Below, piece by piece: positions 1 through 9,313 of a DNA stretch of 64,000 bases. The notes below the pieces were generated by a model, which was not told where the DNA came from, ran no database searches, and was given only the letters and a program-made list of their open reading frames with translations. Numbering within the stretch: position 1 is the first letter of the stretch; each line of letters opens with the position of its first letter. Origin of the DNA: Pseudocolwellia sp049933045 (GTDB lineage Bacteria > Pseudomonadota > Gammaproteobacteria > Enterobacterales > Alteromonadaceae); the NCBI RefSeq assembly GCF_049933045.1, contig NZ_CP187926.1, positions 868,001 to 932,000 of the forward strand, in the 5' to 3' direction. A program made the position numbers and the translations under genes.

Positions 1-1257
1 AAGCATTCTGAAACTCCAAATAATAGTAACTTGAATTATGGTCAATTATTAGATCGTTACTTTTTAGACGAAGGTGTATTGAGCATTGCTTTTGATGATG
101 CCTTTAATAATGTTTTGTGTTTAACAAATAGAGTATGTGAGAGTTCATTTAGTCAAATAAATATTATTGGTCACACTAAGTATTGGCGCAAAACTGATAT
201 TGAGTTTACTACAGGCTATTGTGAAACGACTCACGCATTAAGCGAAATAGTCATCAAGCATAATGAACTTTTTGAAGTATCGGGGATATTAGAAGATAAC
301 CGAATCATTAATCATCCCATCTTTATTAATGATATTAATATCAAACACTATGCAGCTATTCCCATCACTTTATCTGATAGAAGTGTTATAGGTACCTTAT
401 GCTTAATGAACTCTGAAGCTTGTTTATTAACTGAGGATAGTAAATCAGCGTTATTGTTAATGGTTAAGAATATAGCCTCACAAATAGAGCTTTATCTAAA
501 GAATACAATTTTAGAAGAAAGTGCTTCTCAGAATAATGAAGTTTCATCAGGTTCAGTACGAATTTTAACTAAAGAAGAAATATTTGCCGAAATAGATACC
601 TTTCTTCATCGAGCAGTTCATGATCTAAGATCGCCATTGAATGCAATAAAAAATATCACCTCATGGATTCAAGAAGATATTGATGATGGTCTTACCGATG
701 ACAATGACAAAAACTTTTCTATGGTAGCTAATAGCACGAAAAGAATGGAAAGGTTACTTACTGATTTAAGCATATATTCACAAATTGGTAGAGAACTCCA
801 TCCAGCAGAAAGTTTTAGTTTAAAAACGTTAGTTAATGAAAGTTGTGTCGCGGTTCAGTTACCCAACAGTTTTAATGTTTCAGTTGAGCAATGCAAAATT
901 GAATTACCCAGAGAGCCGCTATTATTTGTCTTGAATCATTTATTATCAAACGCAATTAAGCATCATGATAAAACACAAGGCAATATTAATATTAGCTACA
1001 CAGATGAGTTAGAACACTTTCATCTGTCGATTTCTGATGATGGGCCAGGTATCCCCGAAACTTACCAGAAGAAAGTTTTTGAAGCATTTCAAACATTAAA
1101 ATCTAAAGATCAAGTTGAAGGAAGTGGACTTGGTTTAACCATGATACAAAAAACATTGGCCTTTTATTCAGCTGAGATAAACGTTGAATCTCAAGAAAAT
1201 GAAGGGGCTACTTTTACTATCACTTGGCCAAAACATAATATTAACTCAGTGCTTTAA
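1..1257 (+). CDS. GAF-domain sensor histidine kinase (5' end outside window)
   Basis: Cytoplasmic sensor kinase that would autophosphorylate on His and pass phosphate to a receiver. Numbering from the TTG at 31, a GAF domain covers about residues 45-155, a HisKA domain carries the phospho-acceptor His at about 197 (VHDLRSPL), and the HATPase has its N box near 307 (NAIKHH), G1 near 337 (DDGPGIP) and G2 near 364 (GSGLGL). No membrane segment is seen. The frame is open from base 1 to the TTG, so the real start probably lies upstream of the window. The next gene, a REC-GGDEF-EAL protein, starts 24 bases downstream and is a likely phosphotransfer partner. What the GAF domain binds cannot be told. 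Confidence 0.9.
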   Translation, partial: KHSETPNNSNLNYGQLLDRYFLDEGVLSIAFDDAFNNVLCLTNRVCESSFSQINIIGHTKYWRKTDIEFTTGYCETTHALSEIVIKHNELFEVSGILEDNRIINHPIFINDINIKHYAAIPITLSDRSVIGTLCLMNSEACLLTEDSKSALLLMVKNIASQIELYLKNTILEESASQNNEVSSGSVRILTKEEIFAEIDTFLHRAVHDLRSPLNAIKNITSWIQEDIDDGLTDDNDKNFSMVANSTKRMERLLTDLSIYSQIGRELHPAESFSLKTLVNESCVAVQLPNSFNVSVEQCKIELPREPLLFVLNHLLSNAIKHHDKTQGNINISYTDELEHFHLSISDDGPGIPETYQKKVFEAFQTLKSKDQVEGSGLGLTMIQKTLAFYSAEINVESQENEGATFTITWPKHNINSVL

Positions 1258-1281
1258 GCGTTATATTTCATAAGGGACGTA

Positions 1282-2976
1282 ATGAATATATTATTAGTAG
1301 ATGATGATTTAGCTGATAGAGAAATTATCAGAAGGACGTTAAGTCGGAATGAAGGTGAGTTTGAGTTATTTGAAGCTAACTCCGCTGAGGAAGGCTTAAG
1401 AATAGCTGAACGTGGCGGTTTTGACGTACTATTACTTGACTATAGAATGCCTGAGGTTGATGGTATTGAAATGGTTATTGAACTAAGAAGCCGTCCTAAT
1501 CTTGGCGAAACAGCAATAGTTATGATGAGTGCATCAGATGATGAAGTGCTCGCACTGTCTTGCTTACAAGCTGGCGCACAAGATTTTATCCCTAAAAGTG
1601 AAATTACAACAAGCAAACTAAAGCGCGCCATTCTCCAAGCCAAAAAACGCTTTGAACTTGAAAAGAAAGTTTATGACAGCTTTTGCCAAGTAAGAGAGTT
1701 AGCAGAAAAAGACTCGTTAACGGGATTGTCTAATCGCTATCATTTTGAAGAAGCCTTAAAAGTCTCAATCGATAACAACAAACGTTTTCAAAGCAATATT
1801 GCTTTACTCTTATTAGATTTAGATCATTTTAAAAAGGTTAATGATACTTACGGTCATGAAGTCGGCGATAAACTATTAAAGTATGTCGTTAACTTAGTTA
1901 AGCAGTGTTTACGCGATAATGAACTTTTTGGTCGACTTGGTGGTGATGAATTCGCTATTTTTCTAACGGGTTTGGATTTAATTAGTGGTGCTACTTCTGT
2001 GGCTCAACGTATTATTCGATCTTTAGAAAACCCGATTGTTATTGATGGTCATACAATTCAATGTGGCGTAAGTATTGGAATAGCACTGCATCCTCAAAAT
2101 GCCAGCACTGCAGAGTCTTTGACTAAATATGCCGACATTGCGATGTACCGAGCCAAAAAACAAGGTCGAAATCAGCTGTGTTATTTTGAAAATGAAATGC
2201 AGCAACAATTCTCTCGAAATTATGAAGTAGAGATGGAATTGAAAAAAGCGGTGATCAACCAAGATTTCGAACTACATTATCAGCCTGTTATTAATGTTCA
2301 AAGCAAAAATATTATCGGTGTAGAAGCGCTTATTCGTTGGCCAAACTGCAAGCTAAACTCAACGCCAGATGAATTTATTCCTATTGCGGAACAGTCTAAA
2401 ACTATTATTCAAATAGGTGAGTGGGTTTTAGAAACGGCTATAAAGCAATTAGCTATTTGGCATCGTAAATATAATAAACCACTTACTATGGCAATTAATA
2501 TTTCAGCTAAACAATTGAATAACTCAACGCTTATTCCTACTTTCGAATATATGTTGAATAAGTATGATATTAAACCAGAATCAATTGTTTTAGAGTTTAC
2601 TGAAACTGCACTACTGTCTCAAGATGAACAGAATAATCAGCGTATAACCGAGTTATATCGATTAGGTTGTAAATTAGCACTAGATGATTTTGGAACAGGT
2701 TTTTCATCTTTATCGCATTTATTAAATTACCCTATAAATATTGTTAAATTAGATAAATCGCTTTTACCTAACTGTAAATCAGAAACAAGACATTTATCGA
2801 TTGTAAAAGGAATTGCAGCAATGGCTCGAACTATAGGTTTACATATTGTTGCTGAAGGTGTTGAAACTCAATATCAAAGCGATTTATGTTTAGAATTAGA
2901 AGTAGATGAGTTACAAGGTTACTTTTTTGAAAAAGCCTTACCTGCAAATGAATTAGCTGAAAAGTGGTTAAAGTAG
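1282..2976 (+). CDS. Response regulator with GGDEF and EAL domains (c-di-GMP turnover)
   Basis: A 564-residue cytoplasmic regulator. Residues 1-120 are a receiver domain with the acidic DDD cluster and phospho-acceptor Asp53 in LDYRMP. A GGDEF domain follows with an intact GGDEF at 220-224, then an EAL domain (EAL 348-350, DDFGTGFSS, AEGVET, and a QGY-type end) that keeps the usual metal and catalytic residues. It could therefore both make and hydrolyse c-di-GMP. The residues before GGDEF read RDNE, so the RxxD inhibitory site is not intact. It follows the GAF kinase by 24 bases, which suggests phosphorylation control of c-di-GMP. Which activity dominates cannot be told from sequence. Confidence 0.93.
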   Translation: MNILLVDDDLADREIIRRTLSRNEGEFELFEANSAEEGLRIAERGGFDVLLLDYRMPEVDGIEMVIELRSRPNLGETAIVMMSASDDEVLALSCLQAGAQDFIPKSEITTSKLKRAILQAKKRFELEKKVYDSFCQVRELAEKDSLTGLSNRYHFEEALKVSIDNNKRFQSNIALLLLDLDHFKKVNDTYGHEVGDKLLKYVVNLVKQCLRDNELFGRLGGDEFAIFLTGLDLISGATSVAQRIIRSLENPIVIDGHTIQCGVSIGIALHPQNASTAESLTKYADIAMYRAKKQGRNQLCYFENEMQQQFSRNYEVEMELKKAVINQDFELHYQPVINVQSKNIIGVEALIRWPNCKLNSTPDEFIPIAEQSKTIIQIGEWVLETAIKQLAIWHRKYNKPLTMAINISAKQLNNSTLIPTFEYMLNKYDIKPESIVLEFTETALLSQDEQNNQRITELYRLGCKLALDDFGTGFSSLSHLLNYPINIVKLDKSLLPNCKSETRHLSIVKGIAAMARTIGLHIVAEGVETQYQSDLCLELEVDELQGYFFEKALPANELAEKWLK

Positions 2977-3225
2977 AAAGTGTCTTTTTATTGTTATATT
3001 AGTTTGTTACTCTTTAAATAGAATAGCTTGGTATATTTTATACAGTGATGTGAGATGCTAGATTTGATGGTTACCCAAATACATACGTAAATAAATGAAG
3101 GACTTCATAAGCTATTAAAAAAGCGAAGATGGTTAAGTATTAAATAGTAATATTGATATATTTACATCGGATAGACGATTTTACTGAATCGGTACTTTAA
3201 CTTAATTAGATACATAAAATTGACT

Positions 3226-4461
3226 ATGAAAAAAATAATAAGTTCAATCCTCATTCTTTGGGTTACTCAAACCTTACTCTTTGTCGGTAATGTAGAAGCA
3301 GATGATAAAATTATTCATATTTATCAAGATGCCGACTTATCTATACATAGCCAATCTTCAAAAGCGATTCAACTAGGCATCGAAGTTGCCTTCGCTGAAG
3401 TAGATAATGAGGTAAATGGTTATAAAGTCCTTTTCAAATACCTAGACCACCGTGGCAATGTGATCCGCAGTAAAAGAAACTATAAAGCCTTTTTGAATGA
3501 TCCTAATGCTTTGGTAATATATTCAGGTATACATTCAGCCCCGTTAATTAAAAATCGAACCTTCATTAATAAAAATAAAGCGCTAACTCTTGTTCCTTGG
3601 GCAGCAGGTGCACCTATTACACGTCATCCTGCTAAAGAGAACTGGATCTTCCGTTTATCTGTAGATGATATGCAAGCGGGCGTAGTCATTATTGATTATG
3701 CAATGAAAAACCAGCAATGCCACAAACCTCAGCTTTTACTCGAAAACACACCTTGGGGAACATCTAACTTACTGAATATGTCGAAAGCTTTGACAACTTA
3801 TGACATTCAATCTCCTCAAGTTACTCGTTTTGATTTGAATATTAAAGCCAAGGGCGCGCAAGTACTTATCGATAGCATTATTAACCAAGGTAGCGATTGC
3901 TTAATCTTAGTAAGTAATGCTGTTGAAGGTATTGTATTCGCTAATGCGATGTTAGAGGTACCAACAAGTAAAAGATTGCCTATTATTAGTCATTGGGGAA
4001 TAACCAGTGGTGACCTACATGAAAAAATTGATGTTAAGACAAGAGAAGGCTTAGCTTTAAACTTTATTCAAAGTTGTTTTGCCTTTACAAATGAAACTCA
4101 AACGCCTCTGGCTAACCAAGTATTTAATCAATTAATTACACATACTAAAGGTACTATTAACAAACCAGCTGATTTACAGTCAGCGGTTGGTTTTATACAT
4201 GCTTATGATTTAACTAAATTATTAATCCAGGCAATTAAACAATCAAAGCTAACTGGAGACACCTTAAAAGACAGAAATACAATACGTCTTGCTTTAGAAA
4301 ATCTCTCTAATCCCGTTCAAGGTTTAATAAAAATATATGATAAACCTTTTTCAATTTTTGATTCTGTACTCAATAACAAAGCGCACGAAGCATTAAATGC
4401 CAGTGACTATTGTATGGGATATTACGGCGCAACGAATGAAATTATAATCATAAATGAATAA
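3226..4461 (+). CDS. Periplasmic substrate-binding protein of the Leu/Ile/Val (type 1) family
   Basis: Secreted type 1 periplasmic binding protein of about 411 residues, like the ligand-binding component of branched-chain amino-acid or urea ABC transporters. The ATG at 3226 is preferred to the TTG at 3220 because it starts a clean signal peptide (MKK, hydrophobic core, cleavage near VEADDK). The family fold is visible in the early GIEVAFAEVD helix and the VPWAAGAPITRH segment. No permease or ATPase gene is nearby. Its stop overlaps the start of the downstream membrane kinase by 8 bases, so it probably delivers a ligand signal to that kinase instead of feeding a transporter. The ligand is unknown. 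Confidence 0.85.
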   Translation: MKKIISSILILWVTQTLLFVGNVEADDKIIHIYQDADLSIHSQSSKAIQLGIEVAFAEVDNEVNGYKVLFKYLDHRGNVIRSKRNYKAFLNDPNALVIYSGIHSAPLIKNRTFINKNKALTLVPWAAGAPITRHPAKENWIFRLSVDDMQAGVVIIDYAMKNQQCHKPQLLLENTPWGTSNLLNMSKALTTYDIQSPQVTRFDLNIKAKGAQVLIDSIINQGSDCLILVSNAVEGIVFANAMLEVPTSKRLPIISHWGITSGDLHEKIDVKTREGLALNFIQSCFAFTNETQTPLANQVFNQLITHTKGTINKPADLQSAVGFIHAYDLTKLLIQAIKQSKLTGDTLKDRNTIRLALENLSNPVQGLIKIYDKPFSIFDSVLNNKAHEALNASDYCMGYYGATNEIIIINE

Positions 4462-7400
4462 GACTAATTTAAAAAATGAAGCATCAAATAAGGTGATAAT
4501 ATTCCGTACTGTGGTTGGTTACAGTATAGGTTTACTCTCTTTATTAATGCTACTTAGTGCTTTTATTATTATCCCAAAAATAAATACATTGTTCGAAGAG
4601 CAATATGATAAAGACACTAAAAGAGAGCTTAAAAAAGAAGTTGCGCTATTTAATAACTTTATTGAAAGCCAAAGAAGGGTTATTGAAGATCTCGCCAAAT
4701 TTCCAAGTATAACCAATGCGGTTATGTTATCTGATGCAGATAATGGCTCAGTCAATGGTTTATTAAAGAATGTTGTTATAGGTGGTGAAAAAGGGCGACT
4801 CGTCTTACAAGATATTGAAGCGAATGTATTAGTACAAACCACAAAACAGCTACAAGGTATTTATAGTAATGAAGAGCCTTGGATAGAAGAAGTTTTAAAC
4901 GCCTCCAAACCCTATCATTTTCAATTGTTAAGTCAGAATCAAGAGTTTATATTTTTCAAATTATCAGTACCTGTACTCTACAGTGGCTACGTAGAAGGTA
5001 TACTAACAGGCGAAATAAAAATATCGACTAGTGATGTTTTTGTTAATCAAACGTTTAGTTCAGATACTGCGATAACGTTAACCCAAAATGAATTAACGGT
5101 AGGTACAAGTACCAATCAAATTGCTTTGGCTCGTGAGAATACCGCTGTATTAGAGGATCTAAATGTAATATTTACTTATATTACCGACGATGCACCTTTA
5201 TTGAAAAGAGAGCGTAGCGTTCAGAACTTGATTTTCTCGGTGTTATTGGCAGGTTTAGCCGTATCTTTTATTTTATTTTCACTGCTCAGTTACACTGGAA
5301 CGTTACAAAAATTAAAGCAGAGAGATAGAAAGAATAACCGTATTAGTTTATTTCTTATGCCTATCACTATTGGTGTTTTAGGTGTTAGCGCTAGTATTAT
5401 TACTTTTATTATTGTATCGAATGCTAAACAAGTATCCGTTGAAAATAATTTGATTTTTGAAAGTCAAAAACACGTACAAGAAGTGCGAGAAAACCTAAAC
5501 ACCTACTTAGGTATTCTTGACTCAGTTAACGCATTTTTTAGTGCTTCTGAAGAAGTAGAACGTCAAGATTTTAAAGCTTTTGTTGAATCGTTTCTTGTAC
5601 AACATAAAAGTATTAAAGCAATAGAGTGGATACCGAGTATTACTCATGAAGAACGTCTAGTACTTGAAGAAGAAGCTAGGTTAGATGGCTTTACAAACTT
5701 TAGTATTAATGAAATTAACCAAGATGGGAGTTTAGCTTCAGCGCCACAACGTGAACATTATTTACCTGTTTATTATTTAGAGCCTGTAGCAGGTAACGAA
5801 AACGCATTAGGCTTTGATTTAGCCTCTAATCCTTTAGAGCTAAAAACCTTAATTAAGGCGCAAGAAAGCGAGAGTAAAGTTGCTACTTCTAAAATTACTT
5901 TATTTGAAGAAGATATAACTAAAGCGGGTATTTTTATCTTCAGACCTGTTTTTTATAATGATAAAAAACAAGTAACTGAAAAGCTTAAGCTACAAGGTTT
6001 TACTTCTATTTCATTAAGGGTTGAAGACCTTGTCAATGAAGTGCTGTTAGGTATGGATAGTAATTTAGCTTTGTTTATTCAAGACATCTCAGATCCTGAA
6101 TTCCCAGAAACCCTTTATGGTACACCTCAAGTAGTGGAGTCTTTTTCACGAGATGAGATTATCAATTTAGCAGGGCGTAGCTGGCGAATAAAAATATACA
6201 GTAAAGAAAATAAAACTGAATATGCGCAATCTGCATGGGGTATGTTAATTACGGGCTTAATATTCTCTGGCATTATCGTTTTAGGCTTGGTTCATTTGAT
6301 CCGTAGACGTGAGTATGTTGAACAGATCGTTGTGCAAAGAACTGCAGAACTTACGGCAAGTGAAGAGCATCATAGAGCGATAGTGGAGCTAGCGGTTGAT
6401 GGCCTGATCACCATTGATAAATTTGGAATTATTGAACGATTTAATAATGCAGCCGAAAATATATTTGGTTATCCGTCTAAAGAAGTGATTGGCTCTAACA
6501 TTAAAATTTTAATGCCAGCTTCTTCCCATCAAGGAAGTGATGATTACTTTAAAAATAAACAAGATGAAACCAAAGAACAAATAATCTCAATTGAGCGTTA
6601 TATAGGTAGTGGGAAATATGCAAAAGGCCAGCATAAAAACGGAACAACATTCCCTATAGAAGTTTCTGTTAGCGAAATAAAGCTCGGTTCTACAATCAAG
6701 TACAGTGGAATTGTTAGAGATATAAGTGACCGCGTTGCTTTTGAGAAAGAGCGTGAACAGTTTATAGAAAAATTAACTGATTCGAATGAAGAGCTTGAAC
6801 GCTTTGCTTTTGTTTGTTCACATGATCTACAAGAACCACTGCGTATGATAAGAAGTTTTTCTGAAAAGCTTCAAGATCATATTAAAGACGATCTTGAACA
6901 TGATGAAAAAGGTAAGAAATATTTCCACTTTGTTATTGATGGTGCTATTCGTGCTCAAGCACTAATTAATGATATCCTTACCTATTCAAGTATTAATAAC
7001 GATATAAAACAATTAGAAGATGTTAATATGCAAGATCTTCTTAATGTTATTAAGAAAAACGCTCTTGATTTAACGGAAGGTGACACCGTTGAAATAACAT
7101 ACGATACCTTGCCCAACTTACATGGTAATAAAACGCAGTTATTTCAGTTGTTCCAAAACTTAATTAATAACGGCATCAAATATCAAAAACCTGATGCTAA
7201 GGCACATGTTCATATAAGTGTAAAAGACGCTACAGATCATTGGTGCTTTTCGATAAAAGATAATGGCATTGGCATGGATGAGCGCCATTTTAAGAAGATT
7301 TTTGAAGTTTTCCAACGATTGCACCGCAGAAGTCAGTATGCAGGTACAGGTGTTGGCCTATCTATTTGTAAAAAAGTAGTAGAGCGCCATGGCGGAACTA

Positions 7401-7462
7401 TATGGGTTGAATCTGAGAAAGGTATGGGTTCGACTTTTTATTTTACATTATTAAAAGCCTAA
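4454..7462 (+). CDS. Membrane sensor histidine kinase with CHASE and PAS domains
   Basis: A 1002-residue hybrid-length sensor kinase. The order is TM1 (about 20-42), a periplasmic region, TM2 and TM3 (about 262-325), a CHASE domain (about 340-560), TM4 (about 597-618), a PAS domain (about 637-745), HisKA with the acceptor His at about 790 (SHDLQEPLR), and an HATPase with DNGIGM and GTGVGLS boxes. Two extracytoplasmic regions mean it can sense in the periplasm twice. The start codon overlaps the upstream binding-protein gene by 8 bases, implying translational coupling. A stand-alone receiver gene follows 29 bases later and is the obvious phosphate acceptor. The ligand is unknown. Confidence 0.92.
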   Translation: MNKTNLKNEASNKVIIFRTVVGYSIGLLSLLMLLSAFIIIPKINTLFEEQYDKDTKRELKKEVALFNNFIESQRRVIEDLAKFPSITNAVMLSDADNGSVNGLLKNVVIGGEKGRLVLQDIEANVLVQTTKQLQGIYSNEEPWIEEVLNASKPYHFQLLSQNQEFIFFKLSVPVLYSGYVEGILTGEIKISTSDVFVNQTFSSDTAITLTQNELTVGTSTNQIALARENTAVLEDLNVIFTYITDDAPLLKRERSVQNLIFSVLLAGLAVSFILFSLLSYTGTLQKLKQRDRKNNRISLFLMPITIGVLGVSASIITFIIVSNAKQVSVENNLIFESQKHVQEVRENLNTYLGILDSVNAFFSASEEVERQDFKAFVESFLVQHKSIKAIEWIPSITHEERLVLEEEARLDGFTNFSINEINQDGSLASAPQREHYLPVYYLEPVAGNENALGFDLASNPLELKTLIKAQESESKVATSKITLFEEDITKAGIFIFRPVFYNDKKQVTEKLKLQGFTSISLRVEDLVNEVLLGMDSNLALFIQDISDPEFPETLYGTPQVVESFSRDEIINLAGRSWRIKIYSKENKTEYAQSAWGMLITGLIFSGIIVLGLVHLIRRREYVEQIVVQRTAELTASEEHHRAIVELAVDGLITIDKFGIIERFNNAAENIFGYPSKEVIGSNIKILMPASSHQGSDDYFKNKQDETKEQIISIERYIGSGKYAKGQHKNGTTFPIEVSVSEIKLGSTIKYSGIVRDISDRVAFEKEREQFIEKLTDSNEELERFAFVCSHDLQEPLRMIRSFSEKLQDHIKDDLEHDEKGKKYFHFVIDGAIRAQALINDILTYSSINNDIKQLEDVNMQDLLNVIKKNALDLTEGDTVEITYDTLPNLHGNKTQLFQLFQNLINNGIKYQKPDAKAHVHISVKDATDHWCFSIKDNGIGMDERHFKKIFEVFQRLHRRSQYAGTGVGLSICKKVVERHGGTIWVESEKGMGSTFYFTLLKA

Positions 7463-7491
7463 AATTTGCAGGTTTTTTAACAAGGTTAATT

Positions 7492-7947
7492 ATGATTAAA
7501 GAAGCAAAACTCGCTGAAATCCTTCTAGTTGAAGATAACGAAGGTGATATAGAGTTAACTAAAGAAGCTTTTGAAGAGGCTCAATTTCGCAACACGTTAA
7601 ATGTTGTTGAAGATGGTGATGAAGCCCTAGATTATCTTTTCAAACGTAATGGATTTGAAGATGCAGTAATGCCTGATATTATTTTACTGGATTTAAATTT
7701 ACCTTGTACAGATGGTAGAGAAGTATTAGAAATTATTAAAGCGGAACCGCGTTTAAAAAGAATTCCCGTTATAGTATTAACCAGCTCTAGAGCAGATAAA
7801 GATGTGGTTGAAAGCTACGATTTACATGCTAACTGTTACATTGTTAAACCCGTTAACGCTGCAAAATTTATGGCAGTTGTGCAAACAGTTGAAAATTTTT
7901 GGGTTGATATTGTTTGTTTACCTCCGTCAGACTCTGAAGATGATTAA
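7492..7947 (+). CDS. Single-domain response regulator (Rcp1-like)
   Basis: A 151-residue stand-alone receiver domain without an output domain. It has the acidic pocket (VEDNEGD), acceptor Asp67 in LLDLNLP, the switch Thr in LTSS and the conserved Lys in VKP. The extended first helix and the EDGDEALDYLF segment resemble the Rcp1 class that pairs with phytochrome-type SHDLQxPLR kinases. It sits 29 bases after the CHASE/PAS kinase and 8 bases before a soluble kinase, so it may shuttle phosphate between the two or act by protein-protein contact. Confidence 0.9.
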   Translation: MIKEAKLAEILLVEDNEGDIELTKEAFEEAQFRNTLNVVEDGDEALDYLFKRNGFEDAVMPDIILLDLNLPCTDGREVLEIIKAEPRLKRIPVIVLTSSRADKDVVESYDLHANCYIVKPVNAAKFMAVVQTVENFWVDIVCLPPSDSEDD

Positions 7948-7955
7948 GCTAAATT

Positions 7956-8717
7956 ATGCCTAACGATTTAAATACACAATTACACACTCAATTAGCTGAA
8001 ACTCAAAGCGAGTTAGCTAAAGCTAAGGAAAATTTAGCGCAATTAAAAGCTGAGTATCAAGAGTTTGTTTATATCGTTTCTCATGATTTAAGTGCACCTT
8101 TACGTCAAATCGAAGGTTTTTCTGAAATGGTTTTAAATAAACACCAAGAGGATTTTGACGATAAAACAAAACGCCATTTTGATTTTATTCTTAAAGGCGG
8201 AAATACCATAAGAAATATTCTAGATGATTTAACCTTGTACTCCCGTATTAGTACTAAAGAAGAATCGCTAAAAGAATTAGATATTAATGTGCTTCTCTCT
8301 AATAATATTAAAGAATTATCTCCTTTAATTAATAAGACGGACGCTACAATTACTTATGAAAACATGCCTGTAATAAAAGGAGATGAAAAGCTAATTAGCC
8401 AAATGTTTTCTTATCTCCTTCACAATGCATTGCATTATCAAATGCCAGATAATAAACCTAAAGTAAACATCAGTGTGATTGAGTTTGATGAGTATTGGCA
8501 ATTTTGTATCACGGATAATGGTATAGGTATTCCGGAGAACGTATCGGAGAAAATATTTAAAATGTTTCGTAGAGGCGTTTCTGAAAAGAAATTTTCAGGG
8601 GCAGGAGTTGGTCTTACTTGTTCACAACGCATAATCACTAAGCATCAAGGTAAAATCTGGTTTGAGTCTGAAAAAGGCACGGGTTCATCGTTTTATTTTA
8701 CACTTAGGAAGATGTAA
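7956..8717 (+). CDS. Soluble histidine kinase without a sensor domain
   Basis: A short 253-residue kinase. A coiled coil (about 1-35) leads straight into HisKA with acceptor His43 (SHDLSAPLR), then an HATPase with DNGIGIP and GAGVGLT boxes. No sensor domain or membrane segment is seen, so it probably takes its input from another protein, perhaps through the coiled coil or the flanking receivers. The gene is packed 8 bases after one receiver gene and 3 bases before the next, which implies one transcript. Its kinase core resembles the C terminus of the CHASE/PAS kinase upstream, which suggests local duplication. Confidence 0.88.
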   Translation: MPNDLNTQLHTQLAETQSELAKAKENLAQLKAEYQEFVYIVSHDLSAPLRQIEGFSEMVLNKHQEDFDDKTKRHFDFILKGGNTIRNILDDLTLYSRISTKEESLKELDINVLLSNNIKELSPLINKTDATITYENMPVIKGDEKLISQMFSYLLHNALHYQMPDNKPKVNISVIEFDEYWQFCITDNGIGIPENVSEKIFKMFRRGVSEKKFSGAGVGLTCSQRIITKHQGKIWFESEKGTGSSFYFTLRKM

Positions 8718-8720
8718 ACT

Positions 8721-9092
8721 ATGAGTGATGAAATACGAATTTTGTATGTTGAAGATAGTGAGATTGATGCTGAACTTTTAAAAATGTGCTTTAAGCGATA
8801 TGCATTCACAAAACCTATTGTTATTGATGTTGCTGACACGGTTCAAGAAGCTAAAGATCTGTTTGATATTGAGATACATAGTGCAGCACTTGTTGACTGG
8901 AACTTGCCTGATGGCGAAGGTATAGAAGTCGTGAAGTTTATTCGCGATATGAATCAAAATATTCCATTATTTATTTTAAGTGGCGCTTTGTCTGAGGCAC
9001 ACGAAATAGAAGCTGACAATACTAAAGCAACGGCTTTCATAGAAAAAAACTATAATAAGAAATTCGCAAATTACATTTATACATTTTTATAA
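8721..9092 (+). CDS. Single-domain response regulator
   Basis: A 123-residue receiver domain with VEDSEID at the acidic pocket, acceptor Asp59 in VDWNLP, a Ser switch residue in LSGA and the conserved Lys in IEKN. It has no output domain and ends soon after the last helix. It follows the sensorless kinase by 3 bases and is its likely substrate. A 221-base AT-rich gap without a gene separates it from the next kinase. Confidence 0.87.
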   Translation: MSDEIRILYVEDSEIDAELLKMCFKRYAFTKPIVIDVADTVQEAKDLFDIEIHSAALVDWNLPDGEGIEVVKFIRDMNQNIPLFILSGALSEAHEIEADNTKATAFIEKNYNKKFANYIYTFL

Positions 9093-9313
9093 AAAACACA
9101 TAAATAGATACTATATCTCTCCTCTTAAACCTATTTTATCCTTTCACTTTTATTTCATTGTATGCAAGGGATTACACCTTCCTAACAAAAAAGTAACACC
9201 TTACTTATATTTAAAAAATAAAATAAAATAATGAATTCTGAACTAGTATTAATAAAGATACACGAAAATTCGAAGAACTTACCTAAGGTAAGCGAGATTA
9301 CAAGGTTGTTAAA

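Noticed and set aside
4519..4842. Minus-strand open frame of 107 codons
   Set aside because: Antisense to the first membrane helix and periplasmic region of the CHASE/PAS kinase; no start signal or family.
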